This document shows positions 8,445-18,373 of a stretch of DNA of 64,000 nt, in pieces. Source of the stretch: CBDCZY01 sp965224745 (lineage in GTDB: Bacteria > Pseudomonadota > Gammaproteobacteria > Methylococcales > Methylomonadaceae). The position numbers and the translations under genes were made by a program. The notes beneath the pieces are model-generated. The model had not been told where the DNA came from. It saw nothing but the letters and a program-made list of their open reading frames with translations, and did not search any database. The number at the start of each line of letters is the position of its first letter. Within the stretch, counting starts at the first letter, position 1. Where the stretch lies: the NCBI GenBank assembly GCA_965224745.1, contig CBDCZY010000001.1, positions 434,001-498,000 of the forward strand, written 5' to 3'.

Positions 8445-9767
8445 TCAAAGCAAAGAATCATCAGACAACGTTTCCATTGGCGTACCCACTATCTGTTCGG
8501 ATATTTTTCGAACACGCTCAAGGCTGAGATCTTTTTTCATTGCTACCAGTGCCTTGGCTAAATCATCAAGATTAGCTTTATCATCTGTTTTAGCGCGTAT
8601 TTCTTTGTCTAGGGCAAGTAATACTCCTACTGCTTTAGCGGTTATAGGGCCATGTGAACGCTTCACATTTAATTTGTTAGCTTCTTCCCCCCATTCTTCA
8701 AGGTTACGATGTGCCTTTTTATAACGCGCTTTTGAAATGGTGCCTGAACGACGCATTATCTCCAAAGAGTAATATTCGGCAAAACCTTCTACCAACCAAT
8801 CTGCGCCAATTTTGGCGCGAGTGGCCATCGCTATATGGACTAACTCGTGGATTAAGGTACTGGTACCATTTTCACTGATTAATGGTCTGTCAGCATGCAA
8901 GTACAGCGAATTCGGCGCTGAGAGTGCTCCTCTCCACATAGGGTTACCAGCACTAACCACAAGAATTCGTTTGGGAAAATTTGGGAAAATAGCAAGCAAT
9001 GTCGGCAGATTCCAATTCAGGTGGGCTAGGATGTCCATACGTCGTACAGATTGTCCTTTGGGGGCTGCTACAGCAACATTAATCCCGTTAATCCGCTCAT
9101 GTTTTACTCCAATTTTACCTGTGACAATCCAGCCTTTTGGTCTATCGAACGATCGATTTGGATCATTAATTTTGAAAGAATTGTTATGACCAGGACCATA
9201 GGGAGTTACTATTGACCACCTCTTAGGCAAATAAAACGTTAGTTTGGCATTTGCTTGAGTACCATCTTGCATGTCTACGCGAGCCTGAGGAACAATATCA
9301 TAGCCGCGAAACATCGCCCAATCATCTTCAAACAACGCATCGTAGTTACCCGATTTACGACGGTGATCAATTTTCACATTAAAAAAAAGCGATCCACCGC
9401 TTGGTGAGGGTTTCCAGAGTACTTGGCGATCTGTCGTTTTGACACTACCATCACCATTAAATCCTGAGTGATAATTAGGGTCTATTTTAAAGCGAATCCA
9501 TCGTATGTATTTCGCGTTTTTACCCAGTTGTATCTCTACCTGTACAGAGCGAGTGTCAGGTAACAGGGTCACCCTGTAATCCACATCGTATTTTAGCTGA
9601 TCGGCAGCGCCAGCAGCGATGCTGCAGCTAAGCAATATGGCACAGAAAATACCACAGGTAGCGTTTGATTGAAAAAATCTGGCAAACGAAGAATGTGCCG
9701 TGAGCTTAACAAGGAGTAAATTGGATAAAGGGAAGAAACCCGTCATAGCATTTTCCATAAACTTCAT
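8445..9767 (-). CDS. Secreted peptidase MA-like metalloprotease
   Basis: A 440-residue protein. A zinc-binding HELVH near residue 305 is followed by WLVEGFAEYY, the pattern of gluzincins (peptidase MA clan), where the second Glu-containing motif gives the third zinc ligand. A hydrophobic segment (CGIFCAILLSCSIAAGAA, about residues 37-54) looks like a signal peptide, but the long polar stretch before it is odd, so the true start may differ or the segment may be an anchor. The N-terminal 200 residues are beta-rich, of unknown fold. Probably acts in the periplasm; substrate unknown. Convergent with hps-phi, monocistronic. Confidence 0.7.
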   Translation of the reverse strand: MKFMENAMTGFFPLSNLLLVKLTAHSSFARFFQSNATCGIFCAILLSCSIAAGAADQLKYDVDYRVTLLPDTRSVQVEIQLGKNAKYIRWIRFKIDPNYHSGFNGDGSVKTTDRQVLWKPSPSGGSLFFNVKIDHRRKSGNYDALFEDDWAMFRGYDIVPQARVDMQDGTQANAKLTFYLPKRWSIVTPYGPGHNNSFKINDPNRSFDRPKGWIVTGKIGVKHERINGINVAVAAPKGQSVRRMDILAHLNWNLPTLLAIFPNFPKRILVVSAGNPMWRGALSAPNSLYLHADRPLISENGTSTLIHELVHIAMATRAKIGADWLVEGFAEYYSLEIMRRSGTISKARYKKAHRNLEEWGEEANKLNVKRSHGPITAKAVGVLLALDKEIRAKTDDKANLDDLAKALVAMKKDLSLERVRKISEQIVGTPMETLSDDSLL

Positions 9768-10283
9768 AATAAAAAGGGATGGTGGAGTAAACTCGGAAGT
9801 GTCATTCTATTTTCAGTCGACTATTCAAGCTCAAAACGATTGTGAAATAGGGTTCGAGGATTCAGTAAAAAATCTAAATTATTAGAATTGTACCTAAATC
9901 CTGTAATCCCTACCTACGAAGCGGTAAAAATAGTTAAATGAGCAAGAAGAATAGACCCCTCTACAAAAAGTCCATCGGGGATCTGCAAAGGTACATTTTG
10001 ATTGCACCGGGAAGAACACGATCAGCAAGGCTGGTTTGATTGCCGATATCAAAATCCTCGACAAATTTGGCTTTTTTGCTACGCTGTTTCGCGAAATCGT
10101 ACACCATACTCTGGTCTGGATGCACTGTGCTGCAATGGGTGGAGGCTGATAAAGGACGACAGTTTAGGTCGGTAGTATGGGTTTGAGGACTAATATTGAT
10201 GAAGAATACAGCTCTTTCTTGGTACTATCGGGCTATATTAATAGTTGATGAAGCATGAAATTATGGCTTACAGGATATAGGTG
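9768..10283. other. Intergenic stretch with possible transposase N-terminal remnant
   Basis: No intact gene. In the plus strand about 9989-10150 an open frame reads VHFDCTGKNTISKAG followed by KILDKFGFFATLFREIV, which resembles the N-terminal start of IS1380-type DDE transposases. It has no catalytic part and stops soon after. The call rests on loose similarity only; the rest shows nothing recognisable. Confidence 0.25.
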
Positions 10284-11315
10284 TTATTCGAGTTTTGCCA
10301 ATTCAGTCGTTTGTAAAGCTAGAGTCTGTGACTCGACTAATGTTTTGTCTTGCTGTTGAATAAATAATGCTGCAATGTCTTGCTGATTAGCCAACTTGAG
10401 GCCTGCTTCTTGTCCCATGCAGAGTAGTGCAGTTGACCATGCATCGGCAATGATTGGGTCTTTGTTAATAACGGTGACTGAGACCAAGTCATGCTCCACC
10501 GGCCGACCCGTTCTGGCATCCAAAATGTGGCTGTAGCGTTTCCCATGGTTATCAAAATAATGACGATAGGTACCCGAGGTCATAACGGCCAAAGACTGTT
10601 CATTGGCGATAGTAATAATTTTGTGTAGCACCCTGGCACCGGGTAAGGGTTGTTCGATAGCAACTCGCCATGACTGTTGGTTAGGTTTATGGCCATGAGC
10701 CTTCAGTTCGCCCCCAATTTCTACCAAATAATTATCGAGCCCTTGTTGTTCAAGAATTTGACTGATTTTTTCAACACTATAACCTTGAGCGATAGATGAA
10801 AGATCAAGCTGTAGTTTGGGATGTTTCTTTTGAGCGAGGTTTTTTTCGAAAATATTGATTTTTGACATCCCCATTTGTTGCCTACTCTTGCTGATGGTTG
10901 CCTCTGTCGGGACAGTTAATGTTTCGCCTTGAAAACCCCATAGATCGAAAAGCGGTTTAATCGTAAGATCATAGCAGCCTAGACTTAGCTTATTGACTTT
11001 TTTGGCTGTTTTAATTAGATTTGCTATTTCAGTTCCTACATAATATTTTTCAGTAGAGTTTTGTTGATTAAAACCTTCGATGGTCGAGTCAGGTCGGTAA
11101 TTGGAAAGTTCTTCATCAATTCGTTGTAGTTCTTTTTGGATTAGTGTTTTCAGTTTTTTATGCTCTTTTGTTTCAGTAGTCCAATAGGTAATTTGATAGG
11201 TAGTTCCTTGGGTAAAACCTGATATTTTATTAAGCTCTGGGGAGGAGCAAGCTGCAATAAGTAGTATCACTCCACTGTAAAGTGGGCATTGTTTTAATAT
11301 CATGGAGTTAAGCAT
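10284..11315 (-). CDS. apbE: FAD:protein FMN transferase ApbE (lipoprotein)
   Basis: Transfers FMN from FAD onto a Thr of target flavoproteins such as NqrB/NqrC or RnfG/RnfD in the cell envelope. The 343-residue protein has a lipobox (IAAC, Cys 23), then ISGFTQGTTYQITYW, LSNYRPDSTIEGFN, LGCYDLTIKPLFDLWGF, LDLSSIAQGYSVEKI, YLVEIGGELKAHG, SGTYRHYFDNHGKRYSHILD and DAWSTALLCMG, which together are the ApbE domain from end to end. The Asp/Thr metal site near the C-terminus (IADAWSTAL) is kept. Start at 11315 gives the lipoprotein signal. It stands alone; its target genes are not in this window. Confidence 0.93.
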   Translation of the reverse strand: MLNSMILKQCPLYSGVILLIAACSSPELNKISGFTQGTTYQITYWTTETKEHKKLKTLIQKELQRIDEELSNYRPDSTIEGFNQQNSTEKYYVGTEIANLIKTAKKVNKLSLGCYDLTIKPLFDLWGFQGETLTVPTEATISKSRQQMGMSKINIFEKNLAQKKHPKLQLDLSSIAQGYSVEKISQILEQQGLDNYLVEIGGELKAHGHKPNQQSWRVAIEQPLPGARVLHKIITIANEQSLAVMTSGTYRHYFDNHGKRYSHILDARTGRPVEHDLVSVTVINKDPIIADAWSTALLCMGQEAGLKLANQQDIAALFIQQQDKTLVESQTLALQTTELAKLE

Positions 11316-11589
11316 TTTTGTGATAATAAAAAGCCAGTGTATCCAAAAAAGATCATTATGTGGAAACTTGCTTTGAAGAATTCGCTATTACTGTCTATTA
11401 AATTGCTTACAAACGTTGTCTTTCAAGTTGTTTGGTTTATTTAGTCTTTGGTAGGGGAGGCAATTCTTTAATGTCTGTATTTTTATGATAAAAATAAGTA
11501 AATGGGCTTTGCCCTGGCTCAATGTTTAGATTATCATTCGTGTATAATTAGTAATTTTTTGTTCAAAACAATATTAAAGGAATCCAGAT

Positions 11590-12264
11590 ATGGCTAAGAA
11601 CTTTTTAGATCAAATTTTTTCAGTTGTCGGTATCAAAAGCTCGGGTACATCGGCCAATACGCATTTTTCCAAAGATGACAATAGTTTAAGCGGTGTGGCT
11701 AGATATTTGGAAAGGCAAGCACAAGCCGAACAAGCTGCCAGCGACGCAGCTAATAGTAAATCAGGCGTTGAAAAATATCTGGAAAGAATGGCTGCTGAGG
11801 AAGCAGGAGTGAATGCAGAGTCAGTTGAGGCGGTTTCAGCCGATGCAAAAACAGGTGTTGCCAAGTATCTACAGGATCATGGAGATGGTGCAGCTCCAGC
11901 TCCAGCTAAACCCAAGTCGCGGATTGATAAATATATAGCGAGTCATGGCGATACTGCACCGGCACCTGCTGCGGAGGTCGCGAGAAAGGCAGCGCCTAAA
12001 CCCAAGGAAGCCCCTGCTAAACCTAGAAGCAGTGTTGAAAAGTATCAAGAGAAAATGGCTCAAGCACCTAAAAAACCTGCAGTAGCGGTTAAAAAAGTTA
12101 ATAAAGTAGCTGCAACAAAACCTGCTGTAGCAAAGTCGGCAGCAGTAGACTTAGATACCTTAACCAATAACCAACTTAGGCATATTGCTAAAAAGGCAGG
12201 CATGACAGGTTACTCAAAAGCAAATAAAACCAAACTGACTACTTGGATCAATGCAAATACTTAA
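11590..12264 (+). CDS. KYL-repeat protein with SAP-like C-terminal domain
   Basis: A 224-residue, Ala/Lys/Pro-rich cytoplasmic protein without signal or membrane segment. It has five spaced copies of a short motif, consensus (S/T)GV-x-(K/R)YL-E: SGVARYLERQ (34), SGVEKYLERM (58), TGVAKYLQDHG (88), SRIDKYIASHG (110) and SSVEKYQEKM (about 146), separated by Ala/Pro-rich linkers. The last ~38 residues (LDTLTNNQLRHIAKKAG, then KANKTKLTTWI) look like a SAP/Rho_N-type helix-turn-helix. AAGGA precedes the ATG, and TATAAT is at 11543-11548. Could tether several copies of a partner to nucleic acid. Function unknown. Confidence 0.75.
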   Translation: MAKNFLDQIFSVVGIKSSGTSANTHFSKDDNSLSGVARYLERQAQAEQAASDAANSKSGVEKYLERMAAEEAGVNAESVEAVSADAKTGVAKYLQDHGDGAAPAPAKPKSRIDKYIASHGDTAPAPAAEVARKAAPKPKEAPAKPRSSVEKYQEKMAQAPKKPAVAVKKVNKVAATKPAVAKSAAVDLDTLTNNQLRHIAKKAGMTGYSKANKTKLTTWINANT

Positions 12265-12394
12265 AAGATAAATGCTGCGCTGTCTTGGGTCTTTGGGCCT
12301 GGCCCTGGATTAAGTTCTATTTTTTCCGGGGTTGATTGACTTGTCGGCAGCGAAATAGGAGGTTCGTGGTGTTTGTAAATAGGAAAAGAGCAGT

Positions 12395-12604
12395 CTATTC
12401 TAATTTGCTAAGTGCCTTTTTAACTAGATCGCTCAGGTCACTGCCATCTTTTTCAAAATAGATCAATAGCTGCTTCCGCATTCTGGGTTCCCAAATCCGT
12501 TGGATGTGCGTTTTGACTCCATCAGAAGCTATTTCTTTATCTTCTTCGGCATTAAAAAAATCGCCAATATCATTAGCCATTTTAATAAGGTTTTCTATTT
12601 TCAT
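12395..12604 (-). CDS. fdsD: Formate dehydrogenase delta subunit
   Basis: A 69-residue protein matching the FdsD family (LIKMANDIGDFFNAEEDKE, then HIQRIWEPRMRKQLL). FdsD is a small subunit or assembly partner of the soluble NAD-linked molybdenum formate dehydrogenase. It is the last gene of the minus-strand fds operon, 22 bases after fdhD. Size and motif are as expected for the family; intact. Confidence 0.92.
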   Translation of the reverse strand: MKIENLIKMANDIGDFFNAEEDKEIASDGVKTHIQRIWEPRMRKQLLIYFEKDGSDLSDLVKKALSKLE

Positions 12605-12626
12605 GTTATCGGTTAGTAAAATTATT

Positions 12627-13484
12627 TTAAACTAATGAAGCGTTGTGTATTAAACGGTTGGGATGGCTGTATACAACATGCTGTTTATCTCTAGCGAACC
12701 CTATAAGAGTAAGTCCTGCATCTTTGGCTAAACGAATAGCTAACCCGGTAGGCGCAGATATAGCCGCCAAAATACTAATCCCTACATGCGCTGTTTTTTG
12801 CACCATCTCGTAGCTTGCTCTACTAGTAACTACTATGAAGCCAGTCGATAAGTCAGTATCCTGAACTAACAATGAGCCAATCAGTTTGTCTAATGCATTG
12901 TGCCTTCCCACATCTTCGCGTACTAATTGAATTCCTTTTTTGGCATCAATCCAGGCAGCTGCATGAACAGCTCCAGTCAATTGATTAAGCTTTTGTTTTT
13001 GCTTTAATTCAGTCAGAGCTAAGCGAAGCTGGGTTGCTGTTACCGTTAATTGATTGATTACTGGATTTGGCGTTCTAATCGCTTGCTGCAAAGTGCTGGC
13101 GCCACATAAACCGCAGCCCGTTCTGCCCGTTAAATTTCGACTTTTATCAGTAAGACAACTAAACCGATCTTCGGCTATGGTCATACGGACTTCGATACCG
13201 TCTGTGTGGTGGTATATTTTCGTTTTAAGTAATTCGTCCTGGTTTGTGATGATATCTTCAGTAATACTAAACCCGAGAGAAAATTCTTCCAAATTAGTAG
13301 GTGTAGCGAGCATAACGACGTAGGGGATGTCATTATAGACCAAGGATACTGGAACTTCTTCAGCAATAAAATCTTCAAACTGGGATAAGGATGAGCCTTG
13401 CCATCTATCTACCCTCCATTGTTGATAGCTAGGCCAACCTAACCCAGAATTAACCGACTCTATAACAGAGTCTGCTTTAAGCAT
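12627..13484 (-). CDS. fdhD: Formate dehydrogenase sulfurtransferase FdhD (FdsC)
   Basis: Passes sulfur from cysteine desulfurase to the bis-MGD molybdenum cofactor, needed to activate formate dehydrogenase. The 285-residue protein carries the catalytic Cys pair in GRTGCGLCGAST (about residue 118) plus conserved VREDVGRHNALDKLIGSLL, VVTSRASYEMVQKTA and AISAPTGLAIRLA. Its start overlaps the fdsA stop by 8 bases, so the two are translationally coupled. The order fdsG-B-A-fdhD-fdsD is the standard one. Confidence 0.95.
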   Translation of the reverse strand: MLKADSVIESVNSGLGWPSYQQWRVDRWQGSSLSQFEDFIAEEVPVSLVYNDIPYVVMLATPTNLEEFSLGFSITEDIITNQDELLKTKIYHHTDGIEVRMTIAEDRFSCLTDKSRNLTGRTGCGLCGASTLQQAIRTPNPVINQLTVTATQLRLALTELKQKQKLNQLTGAVHAAAWIDAKKGIQLVREDVGRHNALDKLIGSLLVQDTDLSTGFIVVTSRASYEMVQKTAHVGISILAAISAPTGLAIRLAKDAGLTLIGFARDKQHVVYSHPNRLIHNASLV

Positions 13485-16323
13485 CCGTCATCCCTTGCTT
13501 CAATAATTCCAACTGCTCTTCTGAAAAGTCTTGGTATTGAACTTGCCAGGAAGACATTTGGTTAACCTTGGTAACTTGTACCGCAGTGACTTTATATTCA
13601 GGGCAATTGGTGGCCCAGTCAGAATTATCTGTGGTAATGACGTTGGCTCCGGATTCTGGAAAATGAAATGTTGTGTAAACAACCCCAGGTTGAACTTTTT
13701 CACTGACTAAAACGCGCAAAACAGTTTCTCCGGATCGACTTTTAATGCCCGCCCAATCATCTGTTTTCATTCCTCGGTCTTCTGCGTCATGCGGGTGTAT
13801 CTCTAGACGGTCCTCTGCGTGCCAAGCATTATTTTCGGTTCGTCTTGTTTGAGCTCCTACATTGTATTGAGAAAGAATACGTCCTGTAGTTAATATTAAA
13901 GGGAATTTTTTAGTGGTACGTTCAGCTGTTTGGATATAGTCGGTTAGCATAAAACGCCCTTTGCCTCGCATGAACTCTTCTTCGTGCATGGTCATTGTGC
14001 CTTCGGGAGCTTCTTCATTACAAGGCCATTGAATACTGCCAAGTTTGTCGATTTTTTCAAAGCTAACGCCAGTGAAGGTTGGTGTGAGGCTGGCAACTTC
14101 ATCCATGATTTCAGAAGGATGCTGGTAGTTCATCGGATAACCCAATGCATTGGAGAGTAGTTGAGTAATTTCCCAATCTTCATAACCTGCCATCGGAGCC
14201 ATTACTTTGCGGACGGGTGAAATTCGACGTTCCGCGTTGGTAAAGGTACCATTTTTTTCCAAGAAAGAAGAGCCGGGTAGGAATACGTGAGCAAATTTTG
14301 CCGTTTCATTCAAGAATAAGTCCTGGACAATGATACATTCCATGGCTTCTAATGCAGCGAGCACATGCTGAGTATCTGGATCCGATTGGGCAATGTCTTC
14401 GCCTTCTACATAGAGACCTTTGAAACTTCCATCCATCGCCGCTTCAAACATATTGGGAATTCTGAGGCCTGGTTCTGGTTCAAGCGAAACATTCCACGTT
14501 TTTTCGAATAGTTGACGAGTATCGGGGTCCGAAACATGGCGGTAACCAGGATATTCATGAGGGAAAGAACCCATATCACATGAGCCTTGGACATTATTTT
14601 GACCCCGAAGAGGATTAACCCCAACACCTTCACGGCCAATATTTCCGGTCGCCATGGCTAAATTGGCGATACCAATAACCATGGTTGAGCCTTGGCTGTG
14701 CTCGGTTACACCTAAGCCATAGTAGATCGCAGAATTATTTCCAGTCGCATAGAGTCTGGCTGCTGCCCGTAAATCAGAAGCAGGCACTCCGGTAATCGAT
14801 TCTGTCGTTTCAGGAGAGTGTCGTTCATCAGCAATAAACTTTTTCCATTTTTCAAATGGGACTTGCTCGCAACGCTTGGCAATAAAAGCATTATCAAGCA
14901 GATCTTCGGTCACTATGACGTGACCCAGAGCATTCACCAAAGCGACGTTTGAGCTTGGTTTAAGCTTCAAGTGATGGTCAGCTTTGACATGAGGTGTTTT
15001 AACTAATTCAATTGATCTGGGGTCAATGATGATGAGTTTAGCGCCTTGGCGTAGTCGCTTTTTCATTAGAGAGCCAAACACAGGATGCCCTTCAGTTGGA
15101 TTAGCGCCAATAATAACGATAACATCTGATTTCATGACCGAATCAAAATTCTGTGTTCCAGAAGATTCGCCAAAGGTTTGTTTCAGGCCGTAACCGGTCG
15201 GTGAATGGCAAACTCGTGCACAGGTATCGACATTGTTATTACCAAAACCGGCACGAACCAGTTTTTGTACCAAAAAAGTTTCTTCATTGGTGCAGCGAGA
15301 AGAGGTAATACCTCCGATTGAATGTTGTCCGTACTTTGCTTGGATACGCTTCATCTCAGATGCAGCGTGATTAATAGCTTCTTCCCAACTGACTTCTTGC
15401 CATTTATCTTTGATGCTCTTTCTAATCATTGGCTTGGTAATGCGGTCTTTATGAGTCGCATAGCCAAAGGCAAAACGCCCCTTGACACAAGAATGACCAT
15501 GATTAGCCTTGCCGTCTTTATCGGGAACCATGCGGACTACCTGATCTCCTTTCATTTCGGCTCTGAAGGAACAGCCTACACCGCAATAAGCACAAGTCGT
15601 AACAACTGAATGTTCTGGAACGCCATGATCAACGACTGACTTTTCCATTAACGTAGCCGTTGGGCATGCCTGGACGCATGCACCGCAAGAAACACATTCA
15701 GAGTCCATAAAAGGTTGGTTTTCACTCGCAGCTACCTTTGATTCGAAACCGCGGCCATCAATGGTTAAGGCAAAAGTGCCTTGTGTTTCTTCACAAGCTC
15801 TTACACAGCGGGAGCAAACGATACATTTACTCGGATCGAAAGTGAAATATGGGTTACTTTCGTCTTTTTTGGCCAGTAAATGATTTTTACCTTCTGGGTT
15901 GTAACGAACTTCTCTTAAACCAACCGCACCTGCCATATCCTGCAATTCACAGTCACCGTTGGCTGAGCAGGTTAAACAATCCAAAGGATGATCCGAGATA
16001 TAGAGTTCCATTACACCTCTGCGAACTTCGGCCAATCGAGGGTTTTGGGTGGTTACTTTCATGCCTTCTGCGACAGGCGTGGTACAAGAAGCAGGCATCC
16101 CACGACCCCCTTCAATTTCAACGACGCAAAGGCGACAAGAGCCAAACGGGTCAATGCTATCAGTCGCACATAATTTGGGGATATCAATTCCAATAGTTGA
16201 GGCTGCTCGCATCACCGAGGTTCCCTGAGGGACAGTAACATTGAATCCGTCAATTTCGAGTGTGACTGCTGTATCGGATATTATTTCCGGAGTACCGTAG
16301 TCTAAGGTATTGTTAATGGACAT
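13477..16323 (-). CDS. fdsA: NAD-dependent formate dehydrogenase alpha subunit
   Basis: Catalytic subunit oxidising formate to CO2 at a Mo-bis-MGD site in the cytoplasm. The 948-residue protein has, in order, an N-terminal [2Fe-2S] ferredoxin domain (FGSCRLCVVEIEGGRGMPASC), a His-ligated cluster (HPLDCLTCSANGDCEL), two [4Fe-4S] clusters (CIVCSRCVRAC; CVSCGACVQACP), the CAYCGVGC cluster and the MopB domain. The Mo ligand is Cys in CARVCHSPTGYG near residue 370, so it is a Cys, not selenocysteine, enzyme. A C-terminal molydop-binding domain follows (MKTDDWAGIKSRSGE). Length is typical. It sits 20 bases after fdsB. Confidence 0.97.
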   Translation of the reverse strand: MSINNTLDYGTPEIISDTAVTLEIDGFNVTVPQGTSVMRAASTIGIDIPKLCATDSIDPFGSCRLCVVEIEGGRGMPASCTTPVAEGMKVTTQNPRLAEVRRGVMELYISDHPLDCLTCSANGDCELQDMAGAVGLREVRYNPEGKNHLLAKKDESNPYFTFDPSKCIVCSRCVRACEETQGTFALTIDGRGFESKVAASENQPFMDSECVSCGACVQACPTATLMEKSVVDHGVPEHSVVTTCAYCGVGCSFRAEMKGDQVVRMVPDKDGKANHGHSCVKGRFAFGYATHKDRITKPMIRKSIKDKWQEVSWEEAINHAASEMKRIQAKYGQHSIGGITSSRCTNEETFLVQKLVRAGFGNNNVDTCARVCHSPTGYGLKQTFGESSGTQNFDSVMKSDVIVIIGANPTEGHPVFGSLMKKRLRQGAKLIIIDPRSIELVKTPHVKADHHLKLKPSSNVALVNALGHVIVTEDLLDNAFIAKRCEQVPFEKWKKFIADERHSPETTESITGVPASDLRAAARLYATGNNSAIYYGLGVTEHSQGSTMVIGIANLAMATGNIGREGVGVNPLRGQNNVQGSCDMGSFPHEYPGYRHVSDPDTRQLFEKTWNVSLEPEPGLRIPNMFEAAMDGSFKGLYVEGEDIAQSDPDTQHVLAALEAMECIIVQDLFLNETAKFAHVFLPGSSFLEKNGTFTNAERRISPVRKVMAPMAGYEDWEITQLLSNALGYPMNYQHPSEIMDEVASLTPTFTGVSFEKIDKLGSIQWPCNEEAPEGTMTMHEEEFMRGKGRFMLTDYIQTAERTTKKFPLILTTGRILSQYNVGAQTRRTENNAWHAEDRLEIHPHDAEDRGMKTDDWAGIKSRSGETVLRVLVSEKVQPGVVYTTFHFPESGANVITTDNSDWATNCPEYKVTAVQVTKVNQMSSWQVQYQDFSEEQLELLKQGMTDA

Positions 16324-16343
16324 ATTTAAGCCCTCGTATTTGC

Positions 16344-17900
16344 TCAGGCAACATTTGCTTTGGAACTTTGCCTGAAATCATCAGAAAAATGGTTTAATGC
16401 GCTTAATACTGGATAAGGCGTCATTCCGCCAAGGGCGCAAAGAGACCCGTTGATTAAAGTGTTACAGAGATCTTTTAGTAACGTTATGTTTTTTTCGACT
16501 TCATGCCCTTTTATGATGTCATCAATAACTTCATAGCCGCGCGTTGAACCTAAACGACAGGGAGTGCATTTGCCACATGATTCAATAGCGCAAAATTCGA
16601 GGCTGTAGCGAGCCATTTCGGCCATGTTCACGGTATCATCGAATGCAACGATGCCACCGTGACCCAGAACAGCCCATATTTCAGTAAAAGCTTCGTAATC
16701 TATGGGCGTGTCGAATTGAGATTCTGGTAGAAATGCACCCAAAGGGCCGCCAACTTGAACAGCTTTAATAGGTCTTCCAGATGCTGAGCCGCCACCATAA
16801 TCGTATAAAAGCTCTCTTAATGTTACACCGAAAGCCAATTCAATTAAGCCATTTTGTTTCAGGTTTCCTGCCAGTTGAATAGGTAGAGTTCCACGAGAAC
16901 GGCCCATACCAAAATCCTTATAATACTGGCCGCCTTTGTCTAATATGATCGGCACGGATGCCAGAGAAATAACATTATTGACGACAGTAGGTTTGCCAAA
17001 GAGTCCACTGATAGCGGGAAGAGGCGGTTTGAAACGAACCAAGCCACGTTTCCCTTCCAAACTTTCCATCAGCGATGTTTCTTCGCCACAAATATAAGCG
17101 CCGGCTCCCAAGCGAACTTCTAAATGAAAAGCTTTTCCGCTTTCTAGGATGTTGTCCCCTAAATAGCCCGCTTGTTCCGCTTTTGCTATGGCTGTTTTAA
17201 GTGCATCATCAGCATGTGGATATTCACATCTGAGGTAAATGTATCCTTGAGTAGCGCCTACCGCTACTCCGGCGATCGTCATTCCTTCGATGAGTACAAA
17301 CGGATCGCCTTCCATTGCCATTCGATCTGAGTAAGTGCCCGAGTCACCTTCGTCCGCATTACACAAAATATACTTTTGATCGGCTGGTGTGTTTAAAACG
17401 GTATTCCATTTGATACCAGTCGGAAAAGCTGCGCCACCTCGACCTCTTAAACCTGAGTCAGTGACTTCTTTAACAATAGCCTCTGGTTTCATGGTTAAAG
17501 CTTTTTTCAAACCTCGGTAGCCTTCATGTTCAATGTAATCATCAAGGTCTACAGGGTCTGTAATCCCAAGTCGGGCAAATGTCAGTCTTTGTTGCTTTTT
17601 AAGGTAATCAATTTCTTCTGTTAACCCTAAAGATAAAGGGTGCTTTTGACCTTGGTAAAATTTCGCTTCAAACAGGCTGTCAATATCACTTAAAGTGACT
17701 GGGCCATAAGCAGTACGACCTTGATCAGTGGATACTTCAACCAAGGGCTCCAGCCAGAACAATCCTCTAGAACTATTACGAATTAAGTTAATGGGTATGC
17801 CATTACTTTCGGCTTTCTGAGAAATTGAAACAGCAACCTTATCAGCCCCCATTGATACGGCGCTGGCATCATTAGGAACGAAGACAGTATAAGAAGTCAT
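16344..17900 (-). CDS. fdsB: NAD-dependent formate dehydrogenase beta subunit
   Basis: Diaphorase subunit passing electrons from the fdsA clusters to NAD+. The 518-residue protein is NuoF-like: an N-terminal extension (about 1-115), the FMN/NAD Rossmann part with GLRGRGGAAFPTGIKW near residue 150 and YLRCEYPHADDAL, GAGAYICGEETSLMESLEG, a SLBB-type segment, and the [4Fe-4S] site ESCGKCTPCRLG near 447. The start overlaps the fdsG stop (ATGA, 17897-17900). Intact. Confidence 0.96.
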   Translation of the reverse strand: MTSYTVFVPNDASAVSMGADKVAVSISQKAESNGIPINLIRNSSRGLFWLEPLVEVSTDQGRTAYGPVTLSDIDSLFEAKFYQGQKHPLSLGLTEEIDYLKKQQRLTFARLGITDPVDLDDYIEHEGYRGLKKALTMKPEAIVKEVTDSGLRGRGGAAFPTGIKWNTVLNTPADQKYILCNADEGDSGTYSDRMAMEGDPFVLIEGMTIAGVAVGATQGYIYLRCEYPHADDALKTAIAKAEQAGYLGDNILESGKAFHLEVRLGAGAYICGEETSLMESLEGKRGLVRFKPPLPAISGLFGKPTVVNNVISLASVPIILDKGGQYYKDFGMGRSRGTLPIQLAGNLKQNGLIELAFGVTLRELLYDYGGGSASGRPIKAVQVGGPLGAFLPESQFDTPIDYEAFTEIWAVLGHGGIVAFDDTVNMAEMARYSLEFCAIESCGKCTPCRLGSTRGYEVIDDIIKGHEVEKNITLLKDLCNTLINGSLCALGGMTPYPVLSALNHFSDDFRQSSKANVA

Positions 17901-18373
17901 GAGGATTCACCTAATTCGTCGATTATTGCATCAAATTTATTATTGTCCAGGCGACCGTAAATATCTTTATCGATTAGCATTGCAGGTGAACAGGCACAGT
18001 TACCAAGACAATATACTGGCTCTAAGGAAAAGAGACCATTTGAAGTGGTTTCATGAAAATCTACGCCCAGCTTTTCTTTAGCATGTTTTTCTAGTGAGTT
18101 ACTGCCCATCGCTTGACAAGACTCGGCTCTGCAAAGGTATACAGTGTGTTTGCCCGGCGGTGTCTCTCTGAAATAATGATAAAAAGAAATGACGCCGTGT
18201 ACTTCTGCTCGAGATAAATTCAGAGCGGAGGCGATTTCGGGAACGCTCTCGGGAGGAATGTACCCAAGGTTGTTTTGAATGCCATGTAAAATCGGTAACA
18301 AAGCCCCAGGCTTTTCTTTTAATTCTTCAATGACGGTTTGAACTGTTGGTTGGATGTTAACTGATTCTTTCAT
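17897..18373 (-). CDS. fdsG: NAD-dependent formate dehydrogenase gamma subunit
   Basis: A NuoE-like [2Fe-2S] subunit of the soluble formate dehydrogenase, 158 residues. The helical N-terminal part (LLPILHGIQNNLGYIPPESV, EVHGVISFYHYF) is followed by a thioredoxin-like domain with the four cluster cysteines in CRAESCQAMGS and CLGNCACSPAM. First gene of the five-gene minus-strand operon; its promoter must lie in 18374-18687, but I could not pick one with confidence. Confidence 0.95.
   Translation of the reverse strand: MKESVNIQPTVQTVIEELKEKPGALLPILHGIQNNLGYIPPESVPEIASALNLSRAEVHGVISFYHYFRETPPGKHTVYLCRAESCQAMGSNSLEKHAKEKLGVDFHETTSNGLFSLEPVYCLGNCACSPAMLIDKDIYGRLDNNKFDAIIDELGESS

Noticed and set aside
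9700..9885. Open frame opposite the start of the metallopeptidase gene
   Set aside because: Shadow of the reverse-strand gene, without ribosome site or motif.
13477..16323. Selenocysteine-type formate dehydrogenase
   Set aside because: The molybdenum ligand position is a Cys codon and no in-frame TGA interrupts the gene.
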